NCBI GenBank assembly: GCA_006176705.1
Contig: QRFJ01002118.1
Span: forward strand, 206,348 to 270,347
From: Cocos nucifera
Taxonomy: Eukaryota; Streptophyta; Magnoliopsida; Arecales; Arecaceae
Reading direction: 5' to 3'
Length of the DNA stretch: 64,000 nt
A model generated the notes under the pieces. It was not told where the DNA came from. It did not search any database and saw nothing but the letters and a program-made list of their open reading frames with translations. A program made the position numbers and the translations under genes. Within the stretch, counting starts at the first letter, position 1; the number at the start of each line of letters is the position of its first letter. Below are positions 46,425 to 59,221 of the stretch, piece after piece.

Positions 46425-48173
46425 GTCTGCATAAAGAAAAATCAAAACCTAATTAGTAATTGATTCATTAAACCTAAAGATTTAGACTTTAATCAAAAGG
46501 TTTCTCCTACTATTTTATTCGAATTGGTAGCCTCTACCTCCAATTCGAGGAATTATCCTAATTTTTTAGTGGATACTAGAATCCACGTAGACTGTACACA
46601 AGCCCAACTTTAATTGGCCCACCCATATACATCTAAGGATAGATTCATAACCAATTATTTCTCTAAATAATTTTCTATAATTAAATTTTGCCCCAGGCCC
46701 TGATCAGTTGGCTTCGGCCTTCTTAGAAAAGGATCCAGTTAGGTTTGACCATTAACATGACCATACTTGGCCTATTCAACCAATGAATGATCAGGTCCAA
46801 CTTTGGTTGGCCCACCTGACCACCATTTAGAAAGATGTATCCAAGAGATCATATAATGAATGATATTTCCATCTACCAATAAGCACCAAGCCTTTGGGCC
46901 TTCAATGATTATCCAATTGATGGACCCATTATCATCCACTTTAATGGGAGGCTATGATCCAATTATCATATAACTATTTCATTTTAGGAACTTAATAATT
47001 TTAGAGAATTTATTTATAGAAGTGAGTAGGTCAGATTAACCAGCTTGTCATGATCCTTCCACTAACTTCACCAAGTCAGCTTGAGGGAGATCATTAATAG
47101 GCTAGTTTAGGAGCACCTAAATCAGTCAAACTGATTTACCTAGTTGACATGGGTTAGCTCGAATAGTTAAGCAATCCGATCAAAACATAATCTCACTAAG
47201 AGGCTAGGTAAGTTCGATCAATGGAAGGGTCTGCCAGGCTTGCCTTAGACACCATCAGAAATGGCTAGGTAAGCAGGCTGCTAATTAAAAACCACTGATC
47301 TGATTTACCTTAGATACCAATAGGTTTAATTAGTTTCAGTTAGATCAACCTAACAGTTCATGCTAGACCACTTAGCCAAGAATCAAGTCTATCTTGGGTC
47401 TTGTTAAAGATATGGACTTGACCAACTATAACTATTGTAATTGATCTAGAGAATTCTTGACCTAATCTAAGACAACAATTGATTAGATTTAGTCAATTCT
47501 CTAATTAAGTCTATTCTTTAATCTAACCCTAGGTCTAACTCAATTAATGGACCTAATCTCCACTAACTCATTTAACCCAATGTGTTATGATTTGTGTCTT
47601 AGGATCTTCAAATCACAATCCTAGATCCTAATCAATCAACTTCTTAATTCTCAATTAAGTTTTGGGCTAAGAGTTGGGGTTCGGCTTTTCAAAAATGATT
47701 TTCATGTTTGGAAAATATTTTTACAATATGGTTCTATCAACCAAGTTGCATGTTTGATTCATAATCAATATGCATGTAAAATAAACATAAAACTACTTTA
47801 GATCTAATCTAAATAGGTTCATGTAATTGAAACAGTTTCAATAATAATCAATCATAAATCTTTCTTGATCAAATCTAACATAATTATGATGATTGAAATC
47901 AAATTAAAATATTTTTAATCAGATCATAAAATCTCTTAGATCTAATCTAAAATTTTATGATCAATATTTTAGATCAGCACGTACTAAGATAACCTATTCA
48001 CTGTAAGGGATAAACCTTACAACAGAACAACCTTATGGCAATCCATGTAATCTAAAATATTTTATTATTATTATTATTATTATTTAATTTTAGATTTAAT
48101 AATTAGATAATAAATTAGATCTAATCTAAGAAATAATCTAGACAAGCACAAAAATTATGTAATAAGAACCTAG
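46425..48173 (-). other. B2 leader
   Basis: About 1.75 kb non-coding between gag and PBS, collinear with the B3 leader (53813-54993). Just before gag the coding strand has a pyrimidine run and a CAG, like a 3' splice site. No gene is recognised in it. Confidence 0.8.
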
Positions 48174-48185
48174 GCTTTGATGCCA
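48174..48185 (-). other. B2 primer-binding site, degenerate
   Basis: The minus strand reads TGGCATCAAAGC, two changes from the usual TGGTATCAGAGC, two bases from the LTR. Confidence 0.85.
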
Positions 48186-48187
48186 AT

Positions 48188-49827
48188 TGAAGGAACCAGA
48201 TCTAGGGTTTCATAGGTAGATCTTGAAACTTTTTCAAGATCTTACAGCAAAAGACTTAAATAAATTTAAAATTTATTTAAATAATCATGTAAACAAGGTT
48301 GTCCTGCAAAACCAATTTCTTCTTTGACTTGGTCTTCCATCTAACTTCCAAACATGACTTGGAGGGAGATAGGGGGTGTGGAAATCAGGAAGAAAGAAAT
48401 TTTTCATGAAAAATATCAAAAAAATAGGTATGGGGGGTGTTGGGGCCAAGGTGGCGCAAGGAGATAGGGAGTCCTAGTCACACTAGAACTCCTATTTTGA
48501 CTTGGTCAAACAAGATCTTTTAATCAAATAAAATCAAGATTAAACCAACCCAATTAAATAAGGCCCTAATCCATTTAAGAACTTAATTAAATTAGATTTA
48601 ATTCTAATTTATTTTCTAATCAAATTAGAAAATTGGGTTAATTCGAGTCCTAGTTAGACTAGGAGTAGTTCTTTCTTGCACTTTGCTTATCCAATAAACC
48701 AATTGAACTTGATCCAATCAAGCCCAAACCAAATCTAATTAAATTATATTTAATTAGACATAATCTCAGCCTATTGGCTTAATCAAATTAAGTTAATTAG
48801 CAATCTAATTGCTAATTGATCCTCCTACAACACTTACACTAGGTTAAACACCAATCGTATTGATAGTTTAACCCTAGAACGATTCTTAATCCTTGATCAA
48901 CCATCCGATCAGATCATAAGCTCTAATATGTGTGACCTCATAGGTCCGAACATAAGCTAATAGTACAGAAATAAATTTCTATACCAATCGAAGTGACCAT
49001 CTAGCAATGATACCCTATGGCCGGATAGGTCAAAGGTGTAGAACACCATCCTTAGAACCCATGCGGATATAGTTTTCATATAATTCATTCCCTTGACCAT
49101 AATGCTTGTAGGACACATCAGACTTCAACTATCAACTCTGATCAGGTTGTCTACATTATATTTCAAAATACCAAATCCATCTAATGGATTATCCTGATCA
49201 AGATTTTGCTATATTGAAATACAGTAATACATTCTTCTCCAACTCTTGGAGTGGTCAATTCCATCTTGATCACACTCTAACTTTACAAGTACTTGACTGT
49301 GCCTAGAAGCCTTCCATTGCTGAATTAGAAATTCAGTTAGTCCAGTATCAAAGCACAGTGAGTTGCTTGCAACTCACTGAGGTGATCTCAGATCTAAGGG
49401 ATACTTATACCTATATCCCATCAGAGATATTTTCGATAGTAGAATACTCTAAAGTTGGTCACATTGAATGACGATGTACCCATACATCTCACCTGTATGC
49501 CATACCAGTGTTTCCACATACCTTGGTTAAGAGGACAGCCAACCTATATGGCATATAGCGACTCATGCTCGATAGACGTTGTTATTCTAATTAACAGCCT
49601 ATCATTTGGTCATGAATAAATTTAAGAATTAATTGATAAATTATCTTTTTATCGAAACTAAATAGTCCTAAGGACTTCACCACAACAATGGAGTTCATTA
49701 GAAGATGTAAACTTACAATGAAAAAAGATGCTAAAATATTTTTTATTAATTAATAAATCAATTATAATTACAAAATAGCTGAACCATCAATAGACTGATG
49801 ATTGACTTTGGAACATAATTTTTAACA
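48188..49827 (-). repeat. Shared B LTR: 5' LTR of B2 and 3' LTR of B3
   Basis: 1640 bp, from TGAAGGAACCAG to TTTTTAACA in plus-strand view. The B2 PBS lies on its left and the B3 polypurine tract on its right, so one LTR serves both. It is shorter than the 39340 copy through an 810-bp internal deletion near 48300. Confidence 0.9.
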
Positions 49828-49839
49828 ACTCCCACTTGT

Positions 49840-52800
49840 CTAAAGCCACTCAACATAATATCTAATACCCATCTTCGACTTATAGTTATCAAACTTCTTG
49901 ATTGCCAGAGCATTAGTGAAGGGGTCGGCTAGGTTCTTCTTTCCATCGATCTTCTAAAGATCGACGTCACCACGATCCACGATCTCATCGATCAAATGAA
50001 AGCGGTGCAGAATGTGCTTTATTCATTGGTGTGCCTTCGATTCCTTTGCTTGAGCTATGGCGCCAGTGTTGTCATAGTAGAGCAGGATTGGACCATCAAT
50101 GGAGGGTGCTACTTCAAACTCGGTGATGAACTTTCTCAGCCACATAGCTTCTTTCGCTGCATCTGATGCTGCTATGTATTCTGCTTCAGAAATAGAGTCA
50201 GCCACTGTATGCTGCTTGAAACTTTTCTAATAGATGGCTCCACCATTTAGAGTAAAGATATTCTCTAACATACTTTTACTATCATCATGATCAGATTGAA
50301 AGCTGGACTCTGTAAACCCCACAAGCTTCAGATCTGACTCACCATAAACCAACTATTGGTCCTTAGTATTTCTCAAATACTTGAGGATAGTTTTAACCAC
50401 CTTCAAGTGATTTTCTCCAAGGTCAGATTGGTATCTACTCACTACTCCTAGTGAGTATGCCACGTATGGTCTCGTACATGTCATTGCATACATAATAGAC
50501 TCCACTATCGAAGCATATGAAATTCTACTCAAATGCTCTCTCTCTTCAGGAGTTGTCAAACAATCCTTCTTAGAGAGAGAAATTTTTTGGCCTATCGAAA
50601 GATAGCCCTTTTTGAAATTCTCCATGTTGAACCTCTTCAGCATAGTTTCTATGTACATAGATTGGGATATACCAAGCATCCTTTTAGATCTATCCCTATA
50701 GATCTTCATCCTTATGATGTAGGATGCTTCACCCAAGTCCTTCATGGAGAACTGTGATGACAATCAGACTTTTATTCCTTGTAGTGCGGAGATATCTTTC
50801 CCGATTAAGAGAATATCATCCATGTATAAAATAAGGAATACCACTGCTGGACCATTTGCCAATTTGTAAATGCAGGGTTCTTCTCCATTCTTAATGAAGC
50901 TGTACATTTTGATCACTTTATCAAAATGCATGTTCCAACTCCGAGATGCCTACTTCAATCCATAAATGGATCTCTAAAGCTTGCACACCTTAGACTCATC
51001 TGTGGATGTGAACCCTTCAGGTTGTATCATGTACACCTCTTCGATCAGCTCTTCATTTAGGAAAGCTATCTTCACATCCATCTGTCAAATCTCATAGTCC
51101 AGATGGACAGCAATGGCAAGCATGATTCCAATGGACTTGAGCATTACCATAGGAGAGAATGTCTCATCATAGATAATACCATAATGTTGACGATATCCCT
51201 TGGCAACTAGATGGGCTTTATAGATCTCCATCTTTCCATCTATGCCCCTCTTCCTTTTGACGGCCCATTTACACCCAATGGATTTAACCCCTTCAGGTGG
51301 GTCAACTAATATCCATACATCATTGATATTTATGGAATCCATTTTGGATCTCATGGCTTTTAGCCATTTCTCATAGTTGGATCTCTGTATTGCATTCATA
51401 TAAGTGATTGATTTCTCATCGTTCTCATCGAATTCGATTGGATCGCCATCTTGGACCAAGAATCCATAGTATCTATCCAGATGGTGGGGTACTCTACTGG
51501 ATCGTCTTAATGGTGCGAGTTCACTAGGCTTCGGATCTGATCTGATCAAATCAGACTTTGGTTCAATATTCTATGTCAGACTTTCTATCTGTTGAACTTC
51601 ATCAAGTTCAACCTTAGAGTTAATAGTTTCTTCATCAAGGAACTTCTTTTTCAAAAAGATTGCCCTAAGGTTGACAAACACTTTTTGTTCATTGGCATGG
51701 TAGAAATAGTATCCTTTGGTCTCCTTTGGGTATACTATGAATGTACACTTGTCAGACCTAGGTCCAAGTTTATCTGTAACTAACTATTTGACATAAGCCG
51801 GGCACCTCCAAACCCTAAGGTGTGAAAGTGCTGACTTATGCCCTGTCTATATCTCATATGGGGTTTTAACTACAGACTTACTTGGAACCCTATTTAATAG
51901 ATAACAAGACGATTTGAGTGCATATCCCTAGAAGGATAACAGTAGGCTGGCAAATCCTATCATGGATTGGACCATGTCTAACAGAGTTCGATTCCTCCTT
52001 TCAGAGATACCATTATGCTGTGGTATTCTAGGAGGAGTCCATTGGGAGAGAATTCCATTCTCTCCTAGATATGTGAGAAACTCACCAGAAAGGTATTCTC
52101 CTCCTCAGTCAGATCGAAGAGTTTTAATACTCTTTCCTGTTTATTTTTCTACTTCACTTCAAAATCATTTGAACATTTCAAAAGAATCTGACTTATGTTT
52201 CATTAGATAGACATATCCATATCTAGATAGATCATCTGTGAATGTGATGAAGTAGACATATCCACCTCTGGCACTTATGCTCATTGGTCCACATACATCA
52301 GTATGTACTAGACCTAAGAGCTCATTGGCTCTCTTCACCTTTTTTAGTGAAAGGTGACTTGGTCATTTTACCAAGAAGATAGGACTCATAGGTTGGAAGT
52401 GATTCACAATCATTAACTTTGAGGATTCCCTCTTGAGTCAACCTGTTTATCCTATTCTTATTTATATGACCTAGCCTACAGTGCCATAAGTAGATATCTG
52501 ATACACTATCTAATCTAGGGTGCTTGCTAGTAGAATAGACTACATTAATAGGTTGTGATAACATATATACACCATTGTTCAATTGTCCATTGAAAGCAGT
52601 AACACCATTCACAATGACATTATAAACTCGTTTCTTTGTTGAAATTTCATAATTGTTCATGGCCAAAAGGCCTATAGAAATGATATTTAAAAAGAAACTA
52701 GGACATAAATGACAATCACTAAGAATAATAGTATGAGATTCAAATATAAGTTTCAAAATTTCTAAAGCTAGAATTGGAACTGATCTTCCATCTCCAACAT

Positions 52801-53812
52801 TCAGGAATCTCTCACCTTGCTCGAATCTTTTACTGACCTGCAACCCCTACAACGAATTGCAAATATGGTAAGGGCTACTAGTATCCAATACCCAATCGGC
52901 AATATCATAAATAAAAAAATTATAAGGAGTTATTATATAAATACCTTGCCCAATAATAGCTTGCTTCTTCCCCTACCTGTTCAGATCCGAAGAGGCAATG
53001 TACTAAGGATAGTTTCTCTTTCAGTGCCTCCGCTTCTTGCAAAAGAAGCATTCGGCTTGACTCTTATCGGGCTTGGTCTTTGGGGTCTGAGCCTGCATAG
53101 GTGTCCTAGCATGAATATGCACCTTCTTGGTTTTCTTCTTCTTGTTCTTCTTTCCTTTCCCAAAGGATCGAGAACGAGAAGACAAACCTCCCTCTAAGCT
53201 CATCGACTCCTTATGGAGTTGGTGATCCTTCTCAAAGTTCTGAAGTAACCCCAGTAACCCATGGTAGTCCACTTCAGGCTTTGACATTCTATAATGTATA
53301 AGGAATGGAAGATAAGACTTGGGCAGCGAGTTCAGTATTGCATCTTTCCTAAGTTGTTTGTGCAAGAAAAAGCCGAGCTTGCTCAAGCGCTCTATCAGCT
53401 TAATCATGTATAATACATAGTCAGTGATAGAGGCACCAACCCACATTTTGACATTGAAGATGGCACAACTAGTCTTGTACCTCTCAACATCATTAGGTGT
53501 GCCAAAAGAATCCTCCAACACTTGGAGCATTTCATTTGGTTGAGCTATCTCAAACTTGTGACTAAACTCATCGCTCATTGTAGCCAGCATAATACAGCAC
53601 CCAATGATTTGGTCACTGAGCCACTTCTGATAAGTATCTCTGACTATTCCATGTGCATTGATAGCTGGCTTCTCACGTATAGGATCCGTCATCACATATA
53701 GGATCCGTTCATGTTCCAAGATAATCTTCAACTTTTGGTACCAGCTATCAAAGTTGGGTCCCACCAACTTATCACTGTCCAATAATGATCGAAGTGATAG
53801 AGAAGTGGCCAT
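49840..53812 (-). pseudogene. B3 gag-pol, best-preserved B copy
   Basis: Gag starts at 53812 (MATSLSLRSLLDSDK) and is open for about 260 residues to 53021, with a KKKK-rich basic stretch and the start of a CCHC knuckle (CFFCKK). Protease near 52880 has WVLDTSSP, a non-standard DTS triad, followed by a TAG shared with B2. Integrase has WHCRLGHINKNRINRL and VCGP-type motifs, about 52000-52500. RT has SIGCKWAVKRK near 51260 and YMDD at 50815-50826. RNase H spans about 49840-50205 with EAEYIAASDAAKEAMWLRKF and YYDNTGAIAQAKES. Several frameshifts and stops remain, so it is inactive. It provides the template for judging losses in B1 and B2. Confidence 0.93.
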
Positions 53813-54993
53813 GTCTGCACAAAGGAAAATCCAAAACCTAATTAGTAATTGATTCATTAAACCTAAAGATTTGGACTTTAATCAAAAAGTTTCTCTCACT
53901 ATTTTATTCGAATTGGTAGCCTCTACCTCCAATTCAAGGAATTATCTTAATTTCTTAGTGGGCACTAGAATCCACATAGACTTTACACAAGTCCAATTTT
54001 GGTTGGCCCACCCATGTACATCTAAGGGTAGGTTCATAACCAATTATTTTTTTAAATAATTTTTAGTAATTAAAGTTTGCCCCAAGCCCTGATCAGTTGG
54101 CTTTGGCCTTCTCAGAAAAGGGTCCAGTTAGGTCCAACCATTAACATTACCATACTTGGCTCATCCAACCAATGAATGATCAGGCCCAACTTTGGTTGGC
54201 CCACCTGACCACCATTTAGAAAGATGTATCCAAGAGATCATATAACGAATGATAATTCCATCAACCGATAAGCACCAAGCTTTTGGGCCTCTAATGATTA
54301 TCCAACTGATGGATCCATTATCATCCACTTTAATGGGAGGCTATGATCCAGTTATCATATAACTATTTCATTTTAGAAATCTAATAATTTTAGAGGATTT
54401 ATTTATAGAAGTGAGTAGGTTAGATTAACCAGCTTGTCATGATCATCCCATTGGATTCACCAAGTCAGCTTAAGAGAGACCACTAATAGGCTGGTCTAGG
54501 AGCACCTAATTCAATCACACTGATTTACTTAGCTGACATGGGTTAGTTCAAATAGTCAAGTGATTCAATCAAAACATAATCTCACCAAAAGATCAGGTAA
54601 GTTTGATTGGTGGGAGGGTCTGCCATGCTTGCCTTACACACCATCAGAAATGGCTAGATAAGTGGGCTGCCAATTAGAAACCACTGGTTTGATTTACCTT
54701 AGACACCAACTGGTTTAATTAGTTTCAATTAGATCAACCTAACAGTTCGTGCTAGACCGTGTAGCCAAAAATCAAGTCTATCTTGGGTCTTGTTAAAGAC
54801 GTGGACTTGACCAACTGCAACTATTGTAATTGATCTAGAGAATTCTTGATCTAATCTAAGATAATAATTAATTAGATTTAGTCAATTCTCTAATTAAGTT
54901 CATTCTTTAATCTAACCCTAGGTCTAACCCAATTAATGGACCTAATCTCCACTAACTCATTTAACCCAATGTGTTATGATTTGTGTCTTAGGA
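53813..54993 (-). other. B3 leader, truncated
   Basis: Collinear with the B2 leader until GGATCTTCAA at 54993, where similarity stops. The B3 PBS and 5' LTR are missing. Confidence 0.85.
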
Positions 54994-55060
54994 TCTTCAA
55001 TCCATCTATTACACATTCTATCTCTTAAGTTTTTCAGCTTGGATCTGAAGAAATCAGCAC
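54994..55060. other. 67-bp unassigned flank left of A4
   Basis: Not recognisable as B leader or A LTR. It may be original host DNA or filler at the B3 breakpoint. The last bases before A4 are CAGCAC. Confidence 0.5.
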
Positions 55061-57342
55061 TGTTAGATATATGTGCCCTAGAAGCCAGAATTGGCTGACA
55101 CTTGTAATACACTTCTAGGGGCAAAATTATAATTTTGACTATAATCAATAAAATGGGTTATTTTCTATCACATATGTGTATTTAGTGTCTGTGATACATC
55201 CTTTGAGTTAATGGTAATGATAATTCATATTTTCAAGAGTTGAAAATTTAAGACATGAATAATCATTATTAACTCATAAAATGCTCCCGACCATAGGATC
55301 ATCACGAGGATGGTGATTGATCCGGAAGGTTGGTGTACAATCGCTTCTCTTTAGTAGATGAGTCTTGAGTCTACGGTGTGGAGACACCGGAGCGAGAGTA
55401 CAGGTACTCGTTAGAGAACGAGGGCACTGAGCGTGACCACCTCGAGTAGTCATTAGGGAAGTCTACCTTCTCGTCAATGACTGACTCGATGCTGCAGTAG
55501 TGTGTCTGGTTCTTTGACCTGAGGTGCATCGGCAGTTCACCTTGAGGGTGTTATAGTTTGACTACACCATTACTCGGTCTCCTAGCCATATGGAACCCTG
55601 AGGTGTATGTTGGCTATAGCATGTTCATTGTAGGAACTGGATTGCATCAAGATGGAATCTATCTACCTCGGTGGTAGAGGAGCAGCCCTATGATGATCAT
55701 GAGAATCAAGTCCAGAAGCCCATGGCCATGGCAGAGTGAAATAATAGAAAGAGTTTCTATTTAGATTTTCACATTGGACTTCGAATCGAATGATTACATC
55801 ATATGACAGAACTAGGGTTTGACGAGTTCACCTTAACCCTAATCTGATCGGGGCTCAAGATAGAAGAACTTAATCACACAGGTAGCTGCACCAAGAGGTT
55901 CGCATTCAGCTCTGATGGGTTGCCACCATATACTGCTAGGTGTCACTGGTGGATTTTGGGAGCAATTAGAATGATTTAGATGATCGATCATTCTAGCTGT
56001 TCGAATCAGAAGAGTTCTGATCCATCGAAAGGAGTTTCGATGATGTCGATGATAGAGATCATGACATATCCCATTACCATACAGAACTGAACCTAACTGG
56101 GTCACACAAACAAGGGTTTGAATCTGGTGATCATCAATTGAACTGATCTAGTTCAATTGATCTGAATGAGATTCAATTAGGTTCAAGGAAAATCGTGCTA
56201 GCACTCGATTGAACCTAACGTTCTTCTTTTACTATCATAAATAAGTTGTCCTGACTGAGCCAAAGGAGTTTGTGCTCAATCAGAGGCCTTCATATGGTCT
56301 GACTGGAGGTTGTCCAAGTCAGAAAAGGTTGTCTTATTTTGTAAGACATTACCTGCCATTTTTGGTCACCTGCCATTTCTTGTTCTTTGACTTTGGTCAA
56401 AAGTCTACCTTTGACTGGTCAAATGTTGACCATTGACACTTTGACTTTTGACCACATGTCATGCACCTATTGGAGAGCTGGTGGGGGCCTGTCCCCCTGC
56501 CAGAACCTGGCAAGGAGGAGGGCGCACGCCACCCTTGGCGTGTGCCCAAGTTGGAGGCGCCTAGGAGTCCCTTGTTGGACAAGGACTCCATCTCCTTTTT
56601 GGATTCCAATTAGAGTTCTCCTAAGAACCAACTTTGACTGGTCTTAGGCACCCTCTAAGGAGGAATCCAGGGGACTCTATTCCCACCAATCAGATTTAGA
56701 TCTGATTTCACAAAGGGTTGTGATTGGTTGGGAAGAAGAGGAGTTGGATCACAGCATAGTCTATAAATAAGACCCTGCGCCCAACTCAATTAAAAATGAT
56801 TGAATCAATTTCCCATGCCCCAAGGCTGCCTCTCCCCTCCTTCCTCCATGCCAAACCATCTTCTCCCCTTCCTCTCCACGTCCAAAAGGAGTTTTGGACC
56901 TTGGTTGGTGCGATTCAGATCAAGAGAAAGGCGATCAAAAGCTAGAAGGCTGCGCTGCTGCAAAGGACGACTGCTGATCTTCAAAAGAGTTTTGAAGATC
57001 CTCCAGATCAGATCCAGATCTAATTTTTGGAGATGTGATAGAGAAGAAGAGGATCTCCAGATCCAACCCGAGTGGATACCGGTAGAGGCCAGGCACTTGC
57101 GTGGCTAGATCCAGAACCTTCCGCTGCAATACAGGATCATCAACAGGGTAATAGGATTACCCAAATCAAGGTAAATTAAATTTGATTTAATTTATCTTTT
57201 ATTTTATTTTATTAAAATAATAAGAATCAGATCTAAAATATATCAAGATCTGATTAGATCAAGAGAAAAATTTTTGAAATATATCTCTTGATCTGATCAG
57301 ATCTGAACGAACCTGGACCGGGAAAATCAGGATTTCCCTTCA
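55061..57342 (+). repeat. A4 5' LTR (reference copy for family A)
   Basis: 2282 bp from TGTTAGATATATG to CCCTTCA. It has the same length as solo LTR S1 and carries TATAAATA at 56762. Confidence 0.95.
56762..56769 (+). promoter_or_regulatory. A4 5' LTR TATA box
   Basis: TATAAATA, followed by AGACCCTGCGCCC. The same box and context occur in A2. It lies about 580 bp before the LTR end, giving a long R-U5. Confidence 0.7.
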
Positions 57343-57344
57343 AC

Positions 57345-57357
57345 TGGTATCAGAGCC
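57345..57357 (+). other. A4 primer-binding site
   Basis: TGGTATCAGAGCC, a perfect match to the common initiator-Met tRNA site, after the two bases AC. Confidence 0.96.
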
Positions 57358-59221
57358 ATGGTTCTAAAATTGTTTAGATCTGATTTTAAATTTATTTTAA
57401 TTAAAAAATAAGTGATTTTAGATGTCACATGAGATGTGATCAGATCTAAAATCAGAAAAAATTAAAATTAAATGATTTGGATCTAAGATTAGAAAGATAT
57501 GCATGACTAGTTCTAAGAATAGAATAGTTCTATAGAATAGTCTTGCATGTTTTTGATTTAATTCTGATTAAATCATATTTTAGATCTATTTATTTACTAT
57601 TTTTTGATATTATAAGTGTTATAATAACATCTAAAAAATAGCAAATAAAAATTATTTAATTTTAAATATCATATGAGATATGATTGATGCATGTCTAGAC
57701 TAGTTGTAGAATAGTTCTACATAATTGTCTAGATTAGAATTTATTTTGATTAGATCAATTTAAATCTAATTTTTTAGATTATTATGAGATAATTTAGATC
57801 TGAAAATATGCATGATTTGATACATGAGATGTATGCAAAATATGCCATGATTAGATCTAATTTGTATATGAGATATATGATATAGATCTAAAACTGTTTT
57901 GTAGTATTGACATGTTCCTGATTAAGGCGTTCCTCTTGGCCGTCCGGTCATAAGAACGAAGAAGGGTTTAAAGGCCCTCTCTTCCCATTCGATGGGGTGT
58001 TCTTATGATGTGTAGGGGTGCTGCGTGTTCGTCCTTAATCAGAAACCCAAAACTTACTTTCTGCAAAACCCTAGATCCTGAAACCCTAGGATTTATTGTG
58101 CATATTTTGTTTATGAACCCTACTTAATTAAGAATTAAGATTATGGAATATTAATTAGGTCTAAAATTGAGAATTTTAGATCTAAGACATATTCATAATA
58201 CTGGGTTCGGGCTTGGGTAGCTCAATTAGGTCTAAGCGGTTGATCAAACCGAATCAAGAGTTGGTTAGATGGGATCAACAATGCTTAAATTGACCAGCCT
58301 AATAGGATTAAGTCTGGGTCAAGATCGAGTCACGATCAAGCAAGACCTAATTAGGCTCAGAGGTTAGAGTCTGGATTGTAGGCTAACCCAATTGGTTCTG
58401 GACTCAACAATTTGGTGTCTAAGGTAAGTTTGGCACATACGACCGACTGGATTTTTAATTGGAAGCTACTCGACCTGAATGCGTTCTTGTACGAGTTAAT
58501 GGCATATTCCTTCCACCGGTCTCACTTACCTGGCCATATCTGTTGACACAGTTCTGATCTGAGGTGGTCAATAATCCGAGCTAACCCATGCCACTAGGTT
58601 AGTCATAATTGTTATGACTAATGCCAAGTCTAGTTTAATGAGACCTGAATCAATTCTCCCTAAGAAAAGATTAAGTCTGAGGTCTTCCACCATTGTAGAT
58701 GTGCGGGCCCTTCCCGGGGTTGATTGTTCTCGGCTGGATACAGTGGCTCAGTTGCACCGGGAAGATGCAACCATGTCTATTAGGCATTGGATGCTATGGG
58801 CTGGAGGATGAGTTGGGCTCAATATTTCGGATACGGTGAGAGACTCAATTAGGAACCCAGTCTATGCAAATGGTGGGTCTGACTTAACTAAGGAGTGGAT
58901 CAATATTTCCGGATACGGTGAGATTCATGAATTAGAGACCAAGTTTGGGTGCACCATGATTAGAGAATCATTGAACAAGAGTTGTTCACTCATTGGCTAA
59001 CCCATCACCAATAACTGTTAGGTGAGGTGATGAGTCAGTTGGTGAGACCGCACCACCCACTAGAAATCATTAATCGTGGAGATTTTTCGCATCTCTACAG
59101 AGGGAGTGTAGGGATCCGAGAAAATAGTGGGAGCTAATTTGTTTAAAAATAAAATTCCTAAATAAATTGGTCAAGTCAAAATTACAGTATCTAACTAGAA
59201 TCTTTGACTCTCTATAGGAAA
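57358..59221 (+). other. A4 leader, full length
   Basis: 1864 bp without a convincing gene. It includes the conserved paired segments at 57918-58042, the conserved GC-richer block around 58700-58760, and the uninterrupted target sites later used by S1 and C1 in A1 (about 59022 and 59123). Confidence 0.88.
57918..58042 (+). other. Conserved long-range stem in A leader RNA (A4)
   Basis: CTGATTAAGG (57918) pairs with CCTTAATCAG (58033-58042). CATAAGAAC (57949) pairs with GTTCTTATG (57999-58007). The loop sequence is only partly conserved with A1 while the stems are kept. The function is unknown. Confidence 0.6.

Larger units (their letters stand above)
39200..54993 (-). mobile_element. Family-B chain: leader-LTR-B2-LTR-B3 on minus strand
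   Basis: Reading plus-strand coordinates: leader end with PBS (39200-39339), LTR (39340-42241), internal region B2, LTR (48188-49827), internal region B3, whose leader stops at 54993. Each LTR is followed on one side by a polypurine tract and RNase H and preceded on the other by a PBS, so neighbouring elements share LTRs. This is the product expected from unequal recombination between LTRs of related elements. Confidence 0.85.

Noticed and set aside
46425..46460. Intron acceptor before B gag (pyrimidine run plus CAG)
   Set aside because: The pattern is suggestive in B1, B2 and B3, but no matching donor was identified and no transcript evidence is available.
54957..55148. Plausible-looking small protein on the minus strand
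   Set aside because: It is a chance frame joining B leader, the 67-bp flank and the A4 LTR start.
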